Of a DNA stretch of 64,000 bases, positions 1-8,429 are shown piece after piece. Numbering within the stretch: the first letter of the stretch is position 1; every line of letters begins with the position of its first letter. The stretch comes from PALSA-693 sp963780345 (lineage in GTDB: Bacteria; Actinomycetota; Acidimicrobiia; Acidimicrobiales; Palsa-688). A program made the position numbers and the translations under genes. The notes under the pieces were generated by a model. It ran no database searches. It saw only the letters and a program-made list of their open reading frames with translations, and was not told the DNA's origin. The stretch spans positions 372,001 to 436,000 of the forward strand of contig CAWABU010000011.1 in the NCBI GenBank assembly GCA_963780345.1, written 5' to 3'.

Positions 1-1
1 C

Positions 2-1504
2 GACGGCAACGGCGGCAACGACGGGGTGAGCTTTGCTCAGGAACCGTCGGGCGAGGTGGTCAACCTGTCCGCATCTCCCTACACGGTGCCCGCGGGTCCC
101 AACGCCAACACGTCGGTGGCTCCCGACACCGCCATCGGCGGCGCCGGCGGGACGATCACTCTTAAGGCCATCTCCAACGTGAGAGGCACGGCGAGCGGCA
201 ACGACATCATCGTGGGAGGGCCGGGCTCGGGGACGCTCGCCGGCGGGTCCGGCAACGACACGTTCCTCCCGACCGGCGGCAACAACCTGATCATGGGCGG
301 CACCGGAACCAACACCCTGGACCTCTCTCTGCTGCCGTCCTACTCGACCTTCAACCTCGGGTCGTCGGCCCGGCAGCAACTGGGGACCGGGAACGGGACC
401 CTCGCCGTCGTCCCCGGCAGCATCCAGAAAGTGATCGCCTCGCCGGCGGGGAGCACTCTGCAGGCCGGGCCCGGCAACATCACCCTGGTCGGCGGTCAGG
501 GCGACGACTGGCTGGCGGCAGGCACGGGCACCCAGACGCTCATCGCCGGCACGGGCGATGACACCCTCCTTGGCGGCGTCGGCACTGACAACCTCGAGGG
601 CGGCACCCAAGCGGTGACGTTCGTGCCCGGCCAGGGCGGCACGGACACCCTGAGCACCCAGATGACGACTCCCGGGAACACTCTCTCCTACACCGGGGCG
701 CCGTCCGGGACCCAGGTCAACCTGTCCAACCAGTTGGTCTCGGTCGGCGGCATCCAGCTCCAACCACAAACCGCCGCGGGTGGCTGGGGCGCGACCGTGA
801 AGAACCTTTCCGGGGCCCAGATCAACCAGATCATCGGCTCTCCAACGGCGGACACCTTCTACACCGGCGCCACGCCCACCACCATCCTCGGCAATGGCGG
901 CAACGACGTCTTCCATGTGACCAGCGGCGGCAACACGCTCACCGCCGGGCCGGGCAGCGCCTCGGTATTCCTCTTTGAAGGCGCGGGCAGCAACTTCATC
1001 AACGGCGGTGGCAACAGCACGATGAACTTCTCCCTGGCCCCCCAGGGCGTCCAGGTCAACCTGCCAGCGGCGGCGACCCCGACTGTTCCGAACCCCTTCG
1101 GCCAGGCCACGGGCGGCTTCGGCGGGGCGCAGTCCCTGCAGACCCTGACCGGCATTCAGAACGTGGTCGGCACCAACTTCGCCGACGTGCTCGTCGCCGG
1201 CGCGGCCGGCCAGACCCTCACCGGCATGAACGGCGGGAGTGGCGACGTCCTCCAAGCCGGTCCCCGCGGCGGTGACACCCTCGTCGCCGGCGGCACCGGC
1301 CCTCATACCTTCTGTGCCGAGCAGGGCTGCGACGGGATGGCCGCCCCCACCGCCGGGAGCAAGATGGTCGGGGGGAGCGGTACCGACGTGTTCTTCGCCC
1401 GGAACGGCGTGGTCGACAACATCACCGGTCAGGCTGGCGATACGGCCATTGTCGATCCCCAGGACATCGTGACGGGGACGGGCATCACGGTCGACAAGTC
1501 ATGA
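2..1504 (+). CDS. RTX-like calcium-binding repeat protein (5' end outside window)
   Basis: About 500 residues of glycine/asparagine/aspartate-rich repeats resembling the RTX/hemolysin-type nonapeptide (GGxGxDxLx), for example GGSGNDTF, GGQGDDWLAAG, GTGDDTLLGG and GNGGNDVFHV. Such repeats fold as Ca-binding parallel beta-rolls in secreted proteins. The reading frame is open from base 2, and the residues before the first possible start (GTG at 26) already read DGNGGNDG, itself repeat-like, so the gene almost certainly begins upstream of the window. It ends 40 bp before an Ig-like membrane protein, and the two may be co-transcribed. Loop chemistry is degenerate compared with classical RTX toxins, and no catalytic domain or C-terminal secretion signal is visible. 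A surface or matrix protein is likeliest. Confidence 0.75.
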   Translation, partial: DGNGGNDGVSFAQEPSGEVVNLSASPYTVPAGPNANTSVAPDTAIGGAGGTITLKAISNVRGTASGNDIIVGGPGSGTLAGGSGNDTFLPTGGNNLIMGGTGTNTLDLSLLPSYSTFNLGSSARQQLGTGNGTLAVVPGSIQKVIASPAGSTLQAGPGNITLVGGQGDDWLAAGTGTQTLIAGTGDDTLLGGVGTDNLEGGTQAVTFVPGQGGTDTLSTQMTTPGNTLSYTGAPSGTQVNLSNQLVSVGGIQLQPQTAAGGWGATVKNLSGAQINQIIGSPTADTFYTGATPTTILGNGGNDVFHVTSGGNTLTAGPGSASVFLFEGAGSNFINGGGNSTMNFSLAPQGVQVNLPAAATPTVPNPFGQATGGFGGAQSLQTLTGIQNVVGTNFADVLVAGAAGQTLTGMNGGSGDVLQAGPRGGDTLVAGGTGPHTFCAEQGCDGMAAPTAGSKMVGGSGTDVFFARNGVVDNITGQAGDTAIVDPQDIVTGTGITVDKS

Positions 1505-1544
1505 CCGCCCCCACCGTCGGCAGGCGGCCGGAGGCAGGCCTGCC

Positions 1545-2621
1545 GTGACCGTGAACGTCGCGCTGATCGGGGCGGAGAACCTGTTCGTCACGCCCGGCGA
1601 ATCCGCGACGTGCCAGCTCAGCATCGCCAACGCCAGCACCATCGTCGAGCAGTTCACCCTGCTGGCGCTCGGCGAGGGCATGGAGTGGGTGGTCCCGGAG
1701 CCGCCGGTGGTCTCCTTGTTCCCGGGGGCCCAGCAGACGGTGACGTTGCGGTTCTCGCCGCCGCGCCTGCCCACCACTCCGAGCGGAGAGGTGCCGTTCG
1801 CGGTCAAGGTCATCCCTTCCATCGAGCCGGAAGAGTCGATGACCGAAGAGGGTGTCATCACGGTCGGGTCGTTCAACGACGTCGCCGCCGAGCTGGTGCC
1901 CAGAGTCACGACCGGCCGGGTCACCGGCCGCCAGAGGCTGGCGGTCGACAGCCGCGGCAACGTCCCGGTCCCGGTCGAGGTCACCGCCCTGGACGCCGCC
2001 GACGCCCTGAAGTTCAAGATGCGGCCCCAGCGTCTCACCGCGGCACCGGGTGAGGCTCGATTCGTCAAGGTCGCGGTCAAACCCCGCCAGCGGTTCTGGA
2101 AGGGTCCCCCGCAGCAGAAGCCCTACAAGGTCCAGGTCGCCGCGGAGCACGAGGATCCCCTGGTCCTCGACGGCGCCCTCACCCAGAAGGCCGTCCTGCC
2201 GAAATGGGCGTATTACGCGGCTCTCATCGCCGCGGCCCTGCTGCTGCTGTGGTTCTTCGTCCTCAAGCCCGTCGTGCACTCGACCGCGGTCAATGCCAAC
2301 AAGCAGGCCCTGGCGGTACAGGCCGCCCGGACCAAGGCCCTGCAGAACCAGCTGGCGGCCACCCAGTCGACGGTCGCGGCCAACTCGGCGAACAACGCCG
2401 CCAATGCCGCGGCCCTGTCCGCCATCAACAAGAAGCTGCACGTCACCACCACGACCAGCACGACCGTCCCGAAGACGACACACCACCGCGGTCAAGGTGG
2501 TGGGGGTGACGGTAGCCACGACGACCACCACGACGACCCCGACGACCATCCCGATCGTGACGCCGACCACCACGCCGACGACCGCCACGACCCAGCCGCC
2601 ACCATCGACCGGACCCAATGA
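1545..2621 (+). CDS. Ig-like/TM membrane protein, N-terminal part (frameshifted gene)
   Basis: Residues 1-215 form two beta-rich Ig-like (NEW3/CARDB-like) modules with motifs FVTPGESATCQLSIAN, SLFPGAQQTVTLRFSPPR and ELVPRVTTGRVTGR. A single transmembrane helix follows at about 220-242, then a coiled coil and a Thr-rich linker. From about base 2480 this frame turns into an artificial His/Asp-rich string up to 2621, while the +1 frame continues the Thr/Pro linker. The gene is therefore split. A full-length paralogue at 32652-34202 has the same order of parts in one frame, which supports that reading. The start GTG at 1545 directly precedes the conserved beta domain. Function is unknown. By topology the Ig modules and the C-terminal domain lie on opposite sides of the membrane. 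Confidence 0.75.
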   Translation: MTVNVALIGAENLFVTPGESATCQLSIANASTIVEQFTLLALGEGMEWVVPEPPVVSLFPGAQQTVTLRFSPPRLPTTPSGEVPFAVKVIPSIEPEESMTEEGVITVGSFNDVAAELVPRVTTGRVTGRQRLAVDSRGNVPVPVEVTALDAADALKFKMRPQRLTAAPGEARFVKVAVKPRQRFWKGPPQQKPYKVQVAAEHEDPLVLDGALTQKAVLPKWAYYAALIAAALLLLWFFVLKPVVHSTAVNANKQALAVQAARTKALQNQLAATQSTVAANSANNAANAAALSAINKKLHVTTTTSTTVPKTTHHRGQGGGGDGSHDDHHDDPDDHPDRDADHHADDRHDPAATIDRTQ

Positions 2622-2985
2622 CGGGCGCATCGAGGTGGTGGCGGCGCCAGGCACGACAGACACCAACCAGATCACCATTCCCGCCCAGAGCACCCTGCAG
2701 ATCTATGACCTGGTCCTCCAGAATGTATCCGGCGGGACGGGGCGGGCCTCCCTGGAGCGCCTACCCGCCGGGACCGGACACACCGCCCAGCCGCTGCTCG
2801 TCGAGAACCTGCAGAATCTGACCGACCAGGAGTACAGCTTCACCAGCCCGATCAAACTGGGGCCCGGCCAGCAGCTCATTCTCTCGGTCAACTGCGGGGG
2901 AGAGCAGGCCGCCTGCGATGTCGGCGTCTATTACACCGGTCCGTTCACCGAGCCGCACGGGGATACGGCCACTCCGTCGACGTAG
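2479..2985 (+). pseudogene. C-terminal part of the frameshifted Ig-like/TM protein
   Basis: This frame carries on the low-complexity linker (runs such as ATTTTTTTPTT) and then a compact beta domain with the motifs LQIYDLVLQNVSG, LGPGQQLILSVNCGG and CDVGVYYTG. The paralogue at 32652-34202 ends with the matching LEVTDILVENASG, SQMQLVVNGCAG and CTPGIYYAG, including the paired cysteines, so this is the extracytoplasmic C-terminal domain of the gene starting at 1545. No convincing start or ribosome-binding site lies at the head of the fragment. The +1 shift falls between about 2478 and 2490, in a CAC/ACC-rich stretch. It may be an assembly error, a genuine mutation or, less likely, programmed. Confidence 0.7.
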
Positions 2986-3170
2986 CCATCCCTCGTACTG
3001 CGGGGCGGACCGCAGCCTCGGGATGACGAGATTGGTCGAAAGACTCCGGTGCTGTCATAACCCCACCGCCGGAGATACACTGCGGTGGGTGCCGGACGGG
3101 GCACTGAGGGTACTCGAACATACGGGGTCGGCGCGGAGCTCGGCGACGCGGGCCTGGGCGGTAAGGATAT

Positions 3171-4376
3171 GTGGGAGCAGTCGCTCAGTTGAAGGGCTCC
3201 GCCGACGGGCCCCCTGAGCGCGGCGACACGTCGGGGCTGGTGCGGCCGCGCCTGACCACCCGGCTCCTGGATCCAGCGTCGTATCAGGTCGGACTTGTGG
3301 CCGCGCCGGCCGGGTCCGGCAAGTCGCGGCTGCTCGCCCACGTGGCGCTCGGCGCGCCCTGCCCGGTCGCCTGGTGCGGGACCCCGGACCCCGTCCCGAG
3401 AAGCGAGCGATCTCTGGCCGGCTGGCTATGGGACGGCCTGGCCCCGGCCGTGGGCGCCAACGGTACCGCGCCACCCGGACTGCAAGGGATCCAGGACGCC
3501 CTGGCCGGGCCGGGCCCGGTCGTGCTGGTCATGGTCGACGATGTTCACCTCCTCGAGGGAAGCGACGCCGCGCTGGCCCTCGGGGATCTGGTCCGGCGGA
3601 TGCCGGCCCGCATGCGCCTCCTGATGGCCAGCCGGATCGACCTCGGGATCGACCTCTCGCGGCTCCGGGTCTCCGGGCAGCTGGTCGAAATCGGGCCCGA
3701 CGACCTCCGCTTCCGGGCCTGGGAGGTCGAGGAGCTGTTCCGTGACGTGTACCGCGAGCCGCTGATCCCGGAAGATGTCGCCACCCTGGCCCGGCGCACC
3801 GCCGGGTGGGCGGCCTACCTGCAGCTGTTCCACCTGGCCACGGCCCGCAAGCCCATCGCCGAGAAACGTCTGGTGCTCGCCAGCCTGGCCAACCGGGCCC
3901 GGCTGGTGCAGGAGTATCTCACCCGGCATGTGCTGGCCGAGCTATCGGCCGACCTGCAGGATTTCTTGATCCGAACCAGCGTGCTGCGCCGCCCGACGGT
4001 GGCCCTGTGCGACGAGCTGCTGGGTTGGGAGCACGGTAGCCGGGAGCTGCTGATGGAGCTGGAGCGGCGCCAGCTCTTCACCGACCGGGTCGACGACGAC
4101 AGCTACCGCTACCACACCGTGCTGTTGTCCTACCTCGAGGCTCGCCTGGTCGAGGCCATCGGCCCCAAGGCGGCACGCGAGGAGCACCGCCGCGCCGCGC
4201 TGCTCCTGGAGCGCGACGGATTCACCGAGGAGGCCGCGGCGGCTTACGCCAAGGCGGAGGATTGGGAGGGAGTGGCGCGGACCCTGGGGCATCCGTCGGA
4301 AGCGGCCGCCTCGCTCGGGGGGCGTGGTTGGAGGCGTTGCCCCCAACCGTCATCGAGACCGACGCCCTGCTGTTGA
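3171..4376 (+). CDS. SARP/MalT-like transcriptional regulator, N-terminal ATPase part (frameshifted)
   Basis: N-terminal STAND-type (MalT/LAL-like) NTPase: Walker A APAGSGKS at about residues 44-51, Walker B VVLVMVDDVHLLE near 120, then the arm (ARRTAGWAAYLQLF) and a winged-helix-like region. The frame degrades after ASLGG at 4317-4322, a run of six G, and ends in RGWRRCPQPSS. The frame one base earlier continues a normal TPR-like sequence (GAWLEALPPTVIE). One extra G would join the two into a protein of about 1035 residues ending in a SARP DNA-binding/BTAD module. GTG 3171 is used as start because no better upstream codon exists; TTG 3189 is an alternative. Position just upstream of the eCIS genes suggests a local regulator (inference). 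Confidence 0.75.
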   Translation: MGAVAQLKGSADGPPERGDTSGLVRPRLTTRLLDPASYQVGLVAAPAGSGKSRLLAHVALGAPCPVAWCGTPDPVPRSERSLAGWLWDGLAPAVGANGTAPPGLQGIQDALAGPGPVVLVMVDDVHLLEGSDAALALGDLVRRMPARMRLLMASRIDLGIDLSRLRVSGQLVEIGPDDLRFRAWEVEELFRDVYREPLIPEDVATLARRTAGWAAYLQLFHLATARKPIAEKRLVLASLANRARLVQEYLTRHVLAELSADLQDFLIRTSVLRRPTVALCDELLGWEHGSRELLMELERRQLFTDRVDDDSYRYHTVLLSYLEARLVEAIGPKAAREEHRRAALLLERDGFTEEAAAAYAKAEDWEGVARTLGHPSEAAASLGGRGWRRCPQPSSRPTPCC

Positions 4377-6283
4377 TGGCCCGGGCCCGGCGGTCTCTCG
4401 CCAGTGGGGCCCTCGCCGACGCGGTCGCCACGATGCGCCTGGCCGAGGACGTGGCGGCCTCGACCGTGGTCCTCGAGCGGTGCCGCCGGGAGCGGGACCA
4501 GATCGCCGCCTGGATGAGCCCGGCCCGGCCGGGTGGCGGCAACTGGCTAGGGCTGGTCCGTCTCGCCACCCAACGCCAGCCGCGGGAGGCCCAGCGGGCC
4601 GCGGCGGCGCTGGCCGGTCCGACTGGACGTTTCGCCGAGGGAGCCGCGGCCTTCCTTGCCGGTGACATGCTGACGTCCTCGCGGCTGCTCCGTGGGGTCC
4701 CCGCCCATCCCAACGCCTCCCCGGCGATGACCGCCGGCGCCCAGCTGATGGCGATAGTGGCCGAATCGCGTTGCGGTCGGGCTCCCGACGACGACGAAGT
4801 AGATCGCCTCCGTGATGAAGTCGAAGCCGCGGCCGTTCCGTGGCTGGACCGGATGGCCCGCGCCGCGGTGGCGGTGGCCGACACCGGTGCCGGCCCGGCG
4901 CTCGACGCCATCGCCGACGCCTGCCAGCGGGAGGGCGACCGCTGGGGCGAGGCCCTGGTGGCGCTGATGCACGGGACCAGCTGCCTGTGGCGCGGCGAGA
5001 CGGGAACGGCGTCCCTGGAACGGGCGGCCCGGGTGTTCGCCGACCTGGGCGCGGCGGTGTGTGAAACGACGGCCCACGCCTATCTCGCCCTCTCGGCGCA
5101 CCTGGCCGGCGACCGGCAACTCGCGGCGCGGACGGCCCAGCACTCGCGGACCGTGGCCGGCGCGCTCGAGGCACCGGGGAGCGCCGGGGTGGCTGCCCTG
5201 GCGCTGGCCCGGGTGTTCGACGACGACGCGGAGTTGACCAGAGCCAGAGAGCTGCTCGAGCCGCTCGGGACCTGGGACTGGCACCGACATTTGGGTCTTC
5301 CTCGCCCGGTCCGGCCGGCCGACCCGCGCCCCGGCAATCGGGTCGCGGCGCCGGGCGGAGACCCTGCTGGTGGAGAGATGAGTGCCAGCCAGGAGATGAG
5401 GTCCAGCCAGGAGATGAGGGCTAGTCGAGAGATGAGGGCCAGCCAGGAGATGAGGTCCAGCCGGGAGATGAGGGCCAGCCACGAGGTGGCGGCCGGCCCG
5501 GCGGTGGCGAATGGTCGGCCGGCCGCCATCAGTGCCGCGCCCGGCGACGGGTCCGCGCTGAAGTCGGGCGCGCCGCTGCAGCTTCGCTGCTTCGGCGGCT
5601 TCTCGCTCGCCATCGGCGGGCGGCCCTTCGACGAGTCGGCCGCCAAGCCCATGGAGCGGGCGTTGCTGCATCTGCTCGCGGCGCGAGCCGGAGAGCCAGT
5701 CCATCGCGAAGCGCTGATGGAAGCCCTGTGGCCTGAGGCCGAGCCCGACGCCGGCCTCCACCGCCTCCAGGTGGCGATCTCCTCACTCCGCCGGCTCCTC
5801 TCTGTCGACCCGGCCGAGGCCGGTGCCAGAGTGACGCGGGAAGGCGACTCGTACCGTCTGGCGCTTCCCGACGACGCCGAATACGACGTCCGGCAGTTCG
5901 ACACTCATCTCCGCCGGGCGACCAGGGCCAGGAGCAACGGCAGCGACAGCGACATCGCCGAGGAGGACGCGCTTGCCGCGGCCCTCGATGTGTACAGGGG
6001 TCCTCTGCTTCCGGGCGACGGTCCCGCCGACTGGGTCGTCGATCGCCGGGCCGCCCTGCAGCACGCGGCGGTCGACGCCGCGGCCCGGTTGGCCGGTCTC
6101 CGCCTGGCTCGGGGCCAGGACCGGGAGGCGACCGAGGCCGCCCGGATCGGTCTATCGCTCGATCGTTACCGCGACGAACTGTGGCGACTGCTCATTGAGG
6201 CCGCCGACCGGTCCGGTCACCACGCCGAGGCCGGCCAGGCCCGGCGGGCGTACGCGGCGGTGCTCGGAGAGCTGGGGGTGTGA
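4262..6283 (+). CDS. SARP/MalT-like regulator, C-terminal TPR + SARP DNA-binding/BTAD part
   Basis: Genuine homology begins near base 4322; the residues before that are out-of-frame sequence of the N-terminal half. It contains helical TPR-like repeats, a hexapeptide repeat insert (5375-5482), a SARP/OmpR-type winged helix (LQLRCFGGFSLAIGG ... ALMEALWPEAEPDAG ... SSLRRLLSV) and a bacterial transcriptional activation domain (YDVRQFDTHLRRA ... LDVYRGPLLPGDG) to the end. The SARP winged helix binds direct repeats in promoters of actinobacterial clusters. Having the DNA-binding domain at the C-terminus after a STAND ATPase is unusual compared with canonical SARPs such as AfsR, where it is N-terminal. 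Likely regulates neighbouring genes, but no target site was identified. Confidence 0.78.
   Translation: MGGSGADPGASVGSGRLARGAWLEALPPTVIETDALLLMARARRSLASGALADAVATMRLAEDVAASTVVLERCRRERDQIAAWMSPARPGGGNWLGLVRLATQRQPREAQRAAAALAGPTGRFAEGAAAFLAGDMLTSSRLLRGVPAHPNASPAMTAGAQLMAIVAESRCGRAPDDDEVDRLRDEVEAAAVPWLDRMARAAVAVADTGAGPALDAIADACQREGDRWGEALVALMHGTSCLWRGETGTASLERAARVFADLGAAVCETTAHAYLALSAHLAGDRQLAARTAQHSRTVAGALEAPGSAGVAALALARVFDDDAELTRARELLEPLGTWDWHRHLGLPRPVRPADPRPGNRVAAPGGDPAGGEMSASQEMRSSQEMRASREMRASQEMRSSREMRASHEVAAGPAVANGRPAAISAAPGDGSALKSGAPLQLRCFGGFSLAIGGRPFDESAAKPMERALLHLLAARAGEPVHREALMEALWPEAEPDAGLHRLQVAISSLRRLLSVDPAEAGARVTREGDSYRLALPDDAEYDVRQFDTHLRRATRARSNGSDSDIAEEDALAAALDVYRGPLLPGDGPADWVVDRRAALQHAAVDAAARLAGLRLARGQDREATEAARIGLSLDRYRDELWRLLIEAADRSGHHAEAGQARRAYAAVLGELGV
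5375..5482 (+). repeat. Six tandem 18-bp units coding a hexapeptide (EMRxSx)
   Basis: In-frame units read EMSASQ, EMRSSQ, EMRASR, EMRASQ, EMRSSR, EMRASH. They fall between the TPR-like region and the SARP winged helix, and look like a recently expanded flexible linker. Confidence 0.9.
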
Positions 6284-6316
6284 AGCGCGGGGTGAGCCGG
6301 GGCGCCTCGCAGTAGC

Positions 6317-6697
6317 TCAGCCGGTGACCTCGACCTGCACCTGACCTGGAAAGCTGATGGTGATCGGCGCCCCGCCAGAGAGGACGCACTCGCAGATCGA
6401 GTCGCTGGTGAGCGCCGGTATGCCGTTGATCAGGACGGTGGGCGCTCCGGGGACCCACGGCGCCACGATTGCGGGCACGCACGGCACCGGTGCGCCCAGG
6501 GCGGCGATGACCGCGGGGTTGGCCGGAGAGCTGCACGCCCCGAAGGTGGCGATATTTTCGAGCGGAACGAAATCCATAATCGTGGCGACCGGCGTCGGGG
6601 CGGTGACCAACGCCCCCTCTGGAATCACCACGAGCGGCACCGGGGCCTTGCCCATCGGGCACATCATCATGGCCCCTGCCACGACCAGTTGAGCCAC
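6317..6697 (-). CDS. DUF4280 PAAR-like spike tip protein
   Basis: 126-aa PAAR-like protein of the DUF4280 family: MMMCPMG near the N-terminus, ATIMDFVPLENIATFG, CSSPANPAV, PAIVAPWVPG, then PTVLINGIPAL and a CECV cysteine pair before SFPGQVQVEVTG. These proteins cap the VgrG-like spike of contractile injection systems and may carry toxin fusions; none is fused here. GTG 6697 is chosen because GGAGG lies 8 nt upstream and the protein then starts AQLVVAGA, typical of the family; an ATG at 6775 would add 26 atypical residues. It is the only core eCIS gene on the minus strand, so its expression must be separate from the main operon. Confidence 0.85.
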   Translation of the reverse strand: MAQLVVAGAMMMCPMGKAPVPLVVIPEGALVTAPTPVATIMDFVPLENIATFGACSSPANPAVIAALGAPVPCVPAIVAPWVPGAPTVLINGIPALTSDSICECVLSGGAPITISFPGQVQVEVTG

Positions 6698-6928
6698 CCT
6701 CGCCACCTCCCGTACCACCGGCGCGCCACCGGATGCCACCAGTTTACGGGTCCGGTGCCGGGCTGTCCCGATCACCGCAAACTGTGCCTGACCCGACCGG
6801 CGAACCTGCCCTCTTCGCCCGCGCCCCCCTGTCCAAAAGTACAGGACGCCTTGCCTGCTGAGCCGTCGTTGATTGCCCGTTGAGCACCGTCGGCATCATG
6901 GGGGGAGTTCCAGGGAAAGGGGCCTGAG

Positions 6929-7558
6929 GTGGCGAACTGGCGGGTTCGGGTTTACGTGCACGCGACTGATCCGGTGTCGGCGACAGGGGTAGCGGGTCAG
7001 TTGCGGCAACGACCCGAAGTCCTGGTCGTCGACGAGAGCGAATTCGACTCGGCCCAGGTGGCGGTGGTGGTCGCAGACGAGATAGATGACGCGACGGTCC
7101 GGACCGTCCGCGGTATCCAGCGGGACGGATGCCGGCGGGTGGTGGTGGTCGTCACGCGCCTCGACGACACCAGCCTGCTCGCCGCGGTCGAGGCCGGGGC
7201 GTGCGGGATGCTCCGGCGTTCGGAAGCGGACGCCGATCGGGTGGTCAAAGCGGTGCTGACGGCGGCCAAAGGGGACGGATCGGTGCCGCCAGATCTGCTC
7301 GGCCGTCTGCTCGATCAGATGAGCCGGCTCCAGCGCCAGGTCCTGGCGCCCCGGGGACTTTCGCTCAGCGGATTCACCGATCGCGAGGTCGACGTGCTCA
7401 GGCTGCTCGGCGAAGGGTGGGATACAGCCGAGATCGCCAGCAAGCTGGCCTACTCGGAGCGGACGGTAAAAAACGTCATCCATGACATCACCGCTCGCCA
7501 CCAGCTGCGCAACCGGTCGCACGCCGTGGCCTACGCGGTGCGCCAAGGGCTGATCTAA
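6929..7558 (+). CDS. LuxR/NarL-type response regulator-like transcription factor
   Basis: 209 aa with an N-terminal receiver-like domain (about 1-120) and a clear C-terminal LuxR helix-turn-helix (about 148-205: FTDREVDVLRLLGEGWDTAEIAS, SERTVKNVIHDI). The receiver is divergent: the usual strand-3 phosphoacceptor context is replaced by VVVADEIDD, and the conserved acidic pocket is hard to place, so phosphorylation is uncertain. GTG 6929 is preceded by a purine-rich GGGAAAGG-like stretch. No histidine kinase gene is adjacent. It sits directly upstream of the cap/ATPase/sheath run and is the best candidate for control of the structural operon (inference). Confidence 0.85.
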   Translation: MANWRVRVYVHATDPVSATGVAGQLRQRPEVLVVDESEFDSAQVAVVVADEIDDATVRTVRGIQRDGCRRVVVVVTRLDDTSLLAAVEAGACGMLRRSEADADRVVKAVLTAAKGDGSVPPDLLGRLLDQMSRLQRQVLAPRGLSLSGFTDREVDVLRLLGEGWDTAEIASKLAYSERTVKNVIHDITARHQLRNRSHAVAYAVRQGLI

Positions 7559-7706
7559 CCCGCTCTAACCTGCCCCCGGCCGTTGCCCGATTGGGCGAGG
7601 GGACTTGCCCGGAGGTCTGTCCGGTGTCCCGGGTGGCCCGGACGGTAAACCGCGATGCTGGACGGCCAGCACCGCTCGACCTCGGCGACAAGGGAAGGCA
7701 TCGGCC

Positions 7707-8429
7707 ATGATCAACGAAGTCGACGAATCTGTCCGCAACCTGATCCGCAGCGAGGTGGTCAACGGGGCCGACGTCGACGTTCTCTTCGACGCTCCGACCC
7801 GGGAATGGGCGGCCCGTCGCAACACGCCGACGGTGGACATGTACCTCTACGACATCCGGGAGGACATCCGCCGCCGTCAGATCGGAATGATCGACCGCCG
7901 CGACGAGCAGGGCATGGTGGTGGAACGGCGGGACGTGCCCCGCTTTTTCAAGCTCGCATACCTCATCACGGCATGGACGCAGCGAACCGAGGACGAGCAC
8001 CGGCTGCTGTCCGCCGTTCTGGCCTGCTTCATGCGCCACGACTTCCTCCCGGAATCGGCGCTTACCCCCGTCCTCCGCGAGCTCGGAAGCCCGCTGCAGG
8101 TCACCATTGCGTTTCCGCCGCCCGAGGACCGTCAGGTCTCTGATGTCTGGTCGTCGCTCGGGGGCGATCTGAAGCCCTCGGTCGACCTGGTTATCACCAT
8201 CGCCATGGCGCCGGACACCTTCTTCGAGATCGCTCAGGCCGTCATGGCCCCGATGCGCTTGAGCGCGGCCGGGCACACGACCTACGACGTCCAGGACGAA
8301 CCCCGCCAGCTCCGCGCCGCGCCGGTGACCGTCCCGGCTCCGCCGGCCCCCGAAGCCCCCGACGAGCCATCGCCCGGGCCCGAGAGCGGCGGCCGGGCGC
8401 GCAAGCGCACCCGAAGCCAGGACTCGTGA
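7707..8429 (+). CDS. DUF4255 eCIS cap/terminator protein (Pvc16-like)
   Basis: 240 aa. The N-terminal DUF4255 domain is recognised from IRSEVVNGADVDVLFD, NTPTVDMYLYDIRED, RRDVPRFFKLAYLITAWT, LLSAVLACFMRHDFLP and PSVDLVITIAMAP. Family members (Pvc16/Afp16) cap the distal end of the tube and sheath and set assembly length. A Pro-rich, charged tail of about 45 residues follows. The start is ATG 7707, with AGGGAAGG 8 nt upstream. The stop codon overlaps the GTG start of the AAA+ ATPase (GTGA), so the two are probably translationally coupled. Confidence 0.88.
   Translation: MINEVDESVRNLIRSEVVNGADVDVLFDAPTREWAARRNTPTVDMYLYDIREDIRRRQIGMIDRRDEQGMVVERRDVPRFFKLAYLITAWTQRTEDEHRLLSAVLACFMRHDFLPESALTPVLRELGSPLQVTIAFPPPEDRQVSDVWSSLGGDLKPSVDLVITIAMAPDTFFEIAQAVMAPMRLSAAGHTTYDVQDEPRQLRAAPVTVPAPPAPEAPDEPSPGPESGGRARKRTRSQDS

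Noticed and set aside
2..1504. RTX toxin secreted by a type I system
   Set aside because: No HlyB/D-type transporter, no toxin domain and degenerate repeats; only a repeat protein is supported.
2497..2985. Independent secreted protein starting at GTG 2497
   Set aside because: Starts inside a low-complexity linker, has no ribosome-binding site, and the intact paralogue shows this is the C-terminal domain of one protein.
6828..6845. CCTGT-N8-ACAGG inverted repeat as an operator between the PAAR-like gene and the NarL-like regulator
   Set aside because: Only 5-bp arms and not repeated elsewhere; too weak to report as a site.
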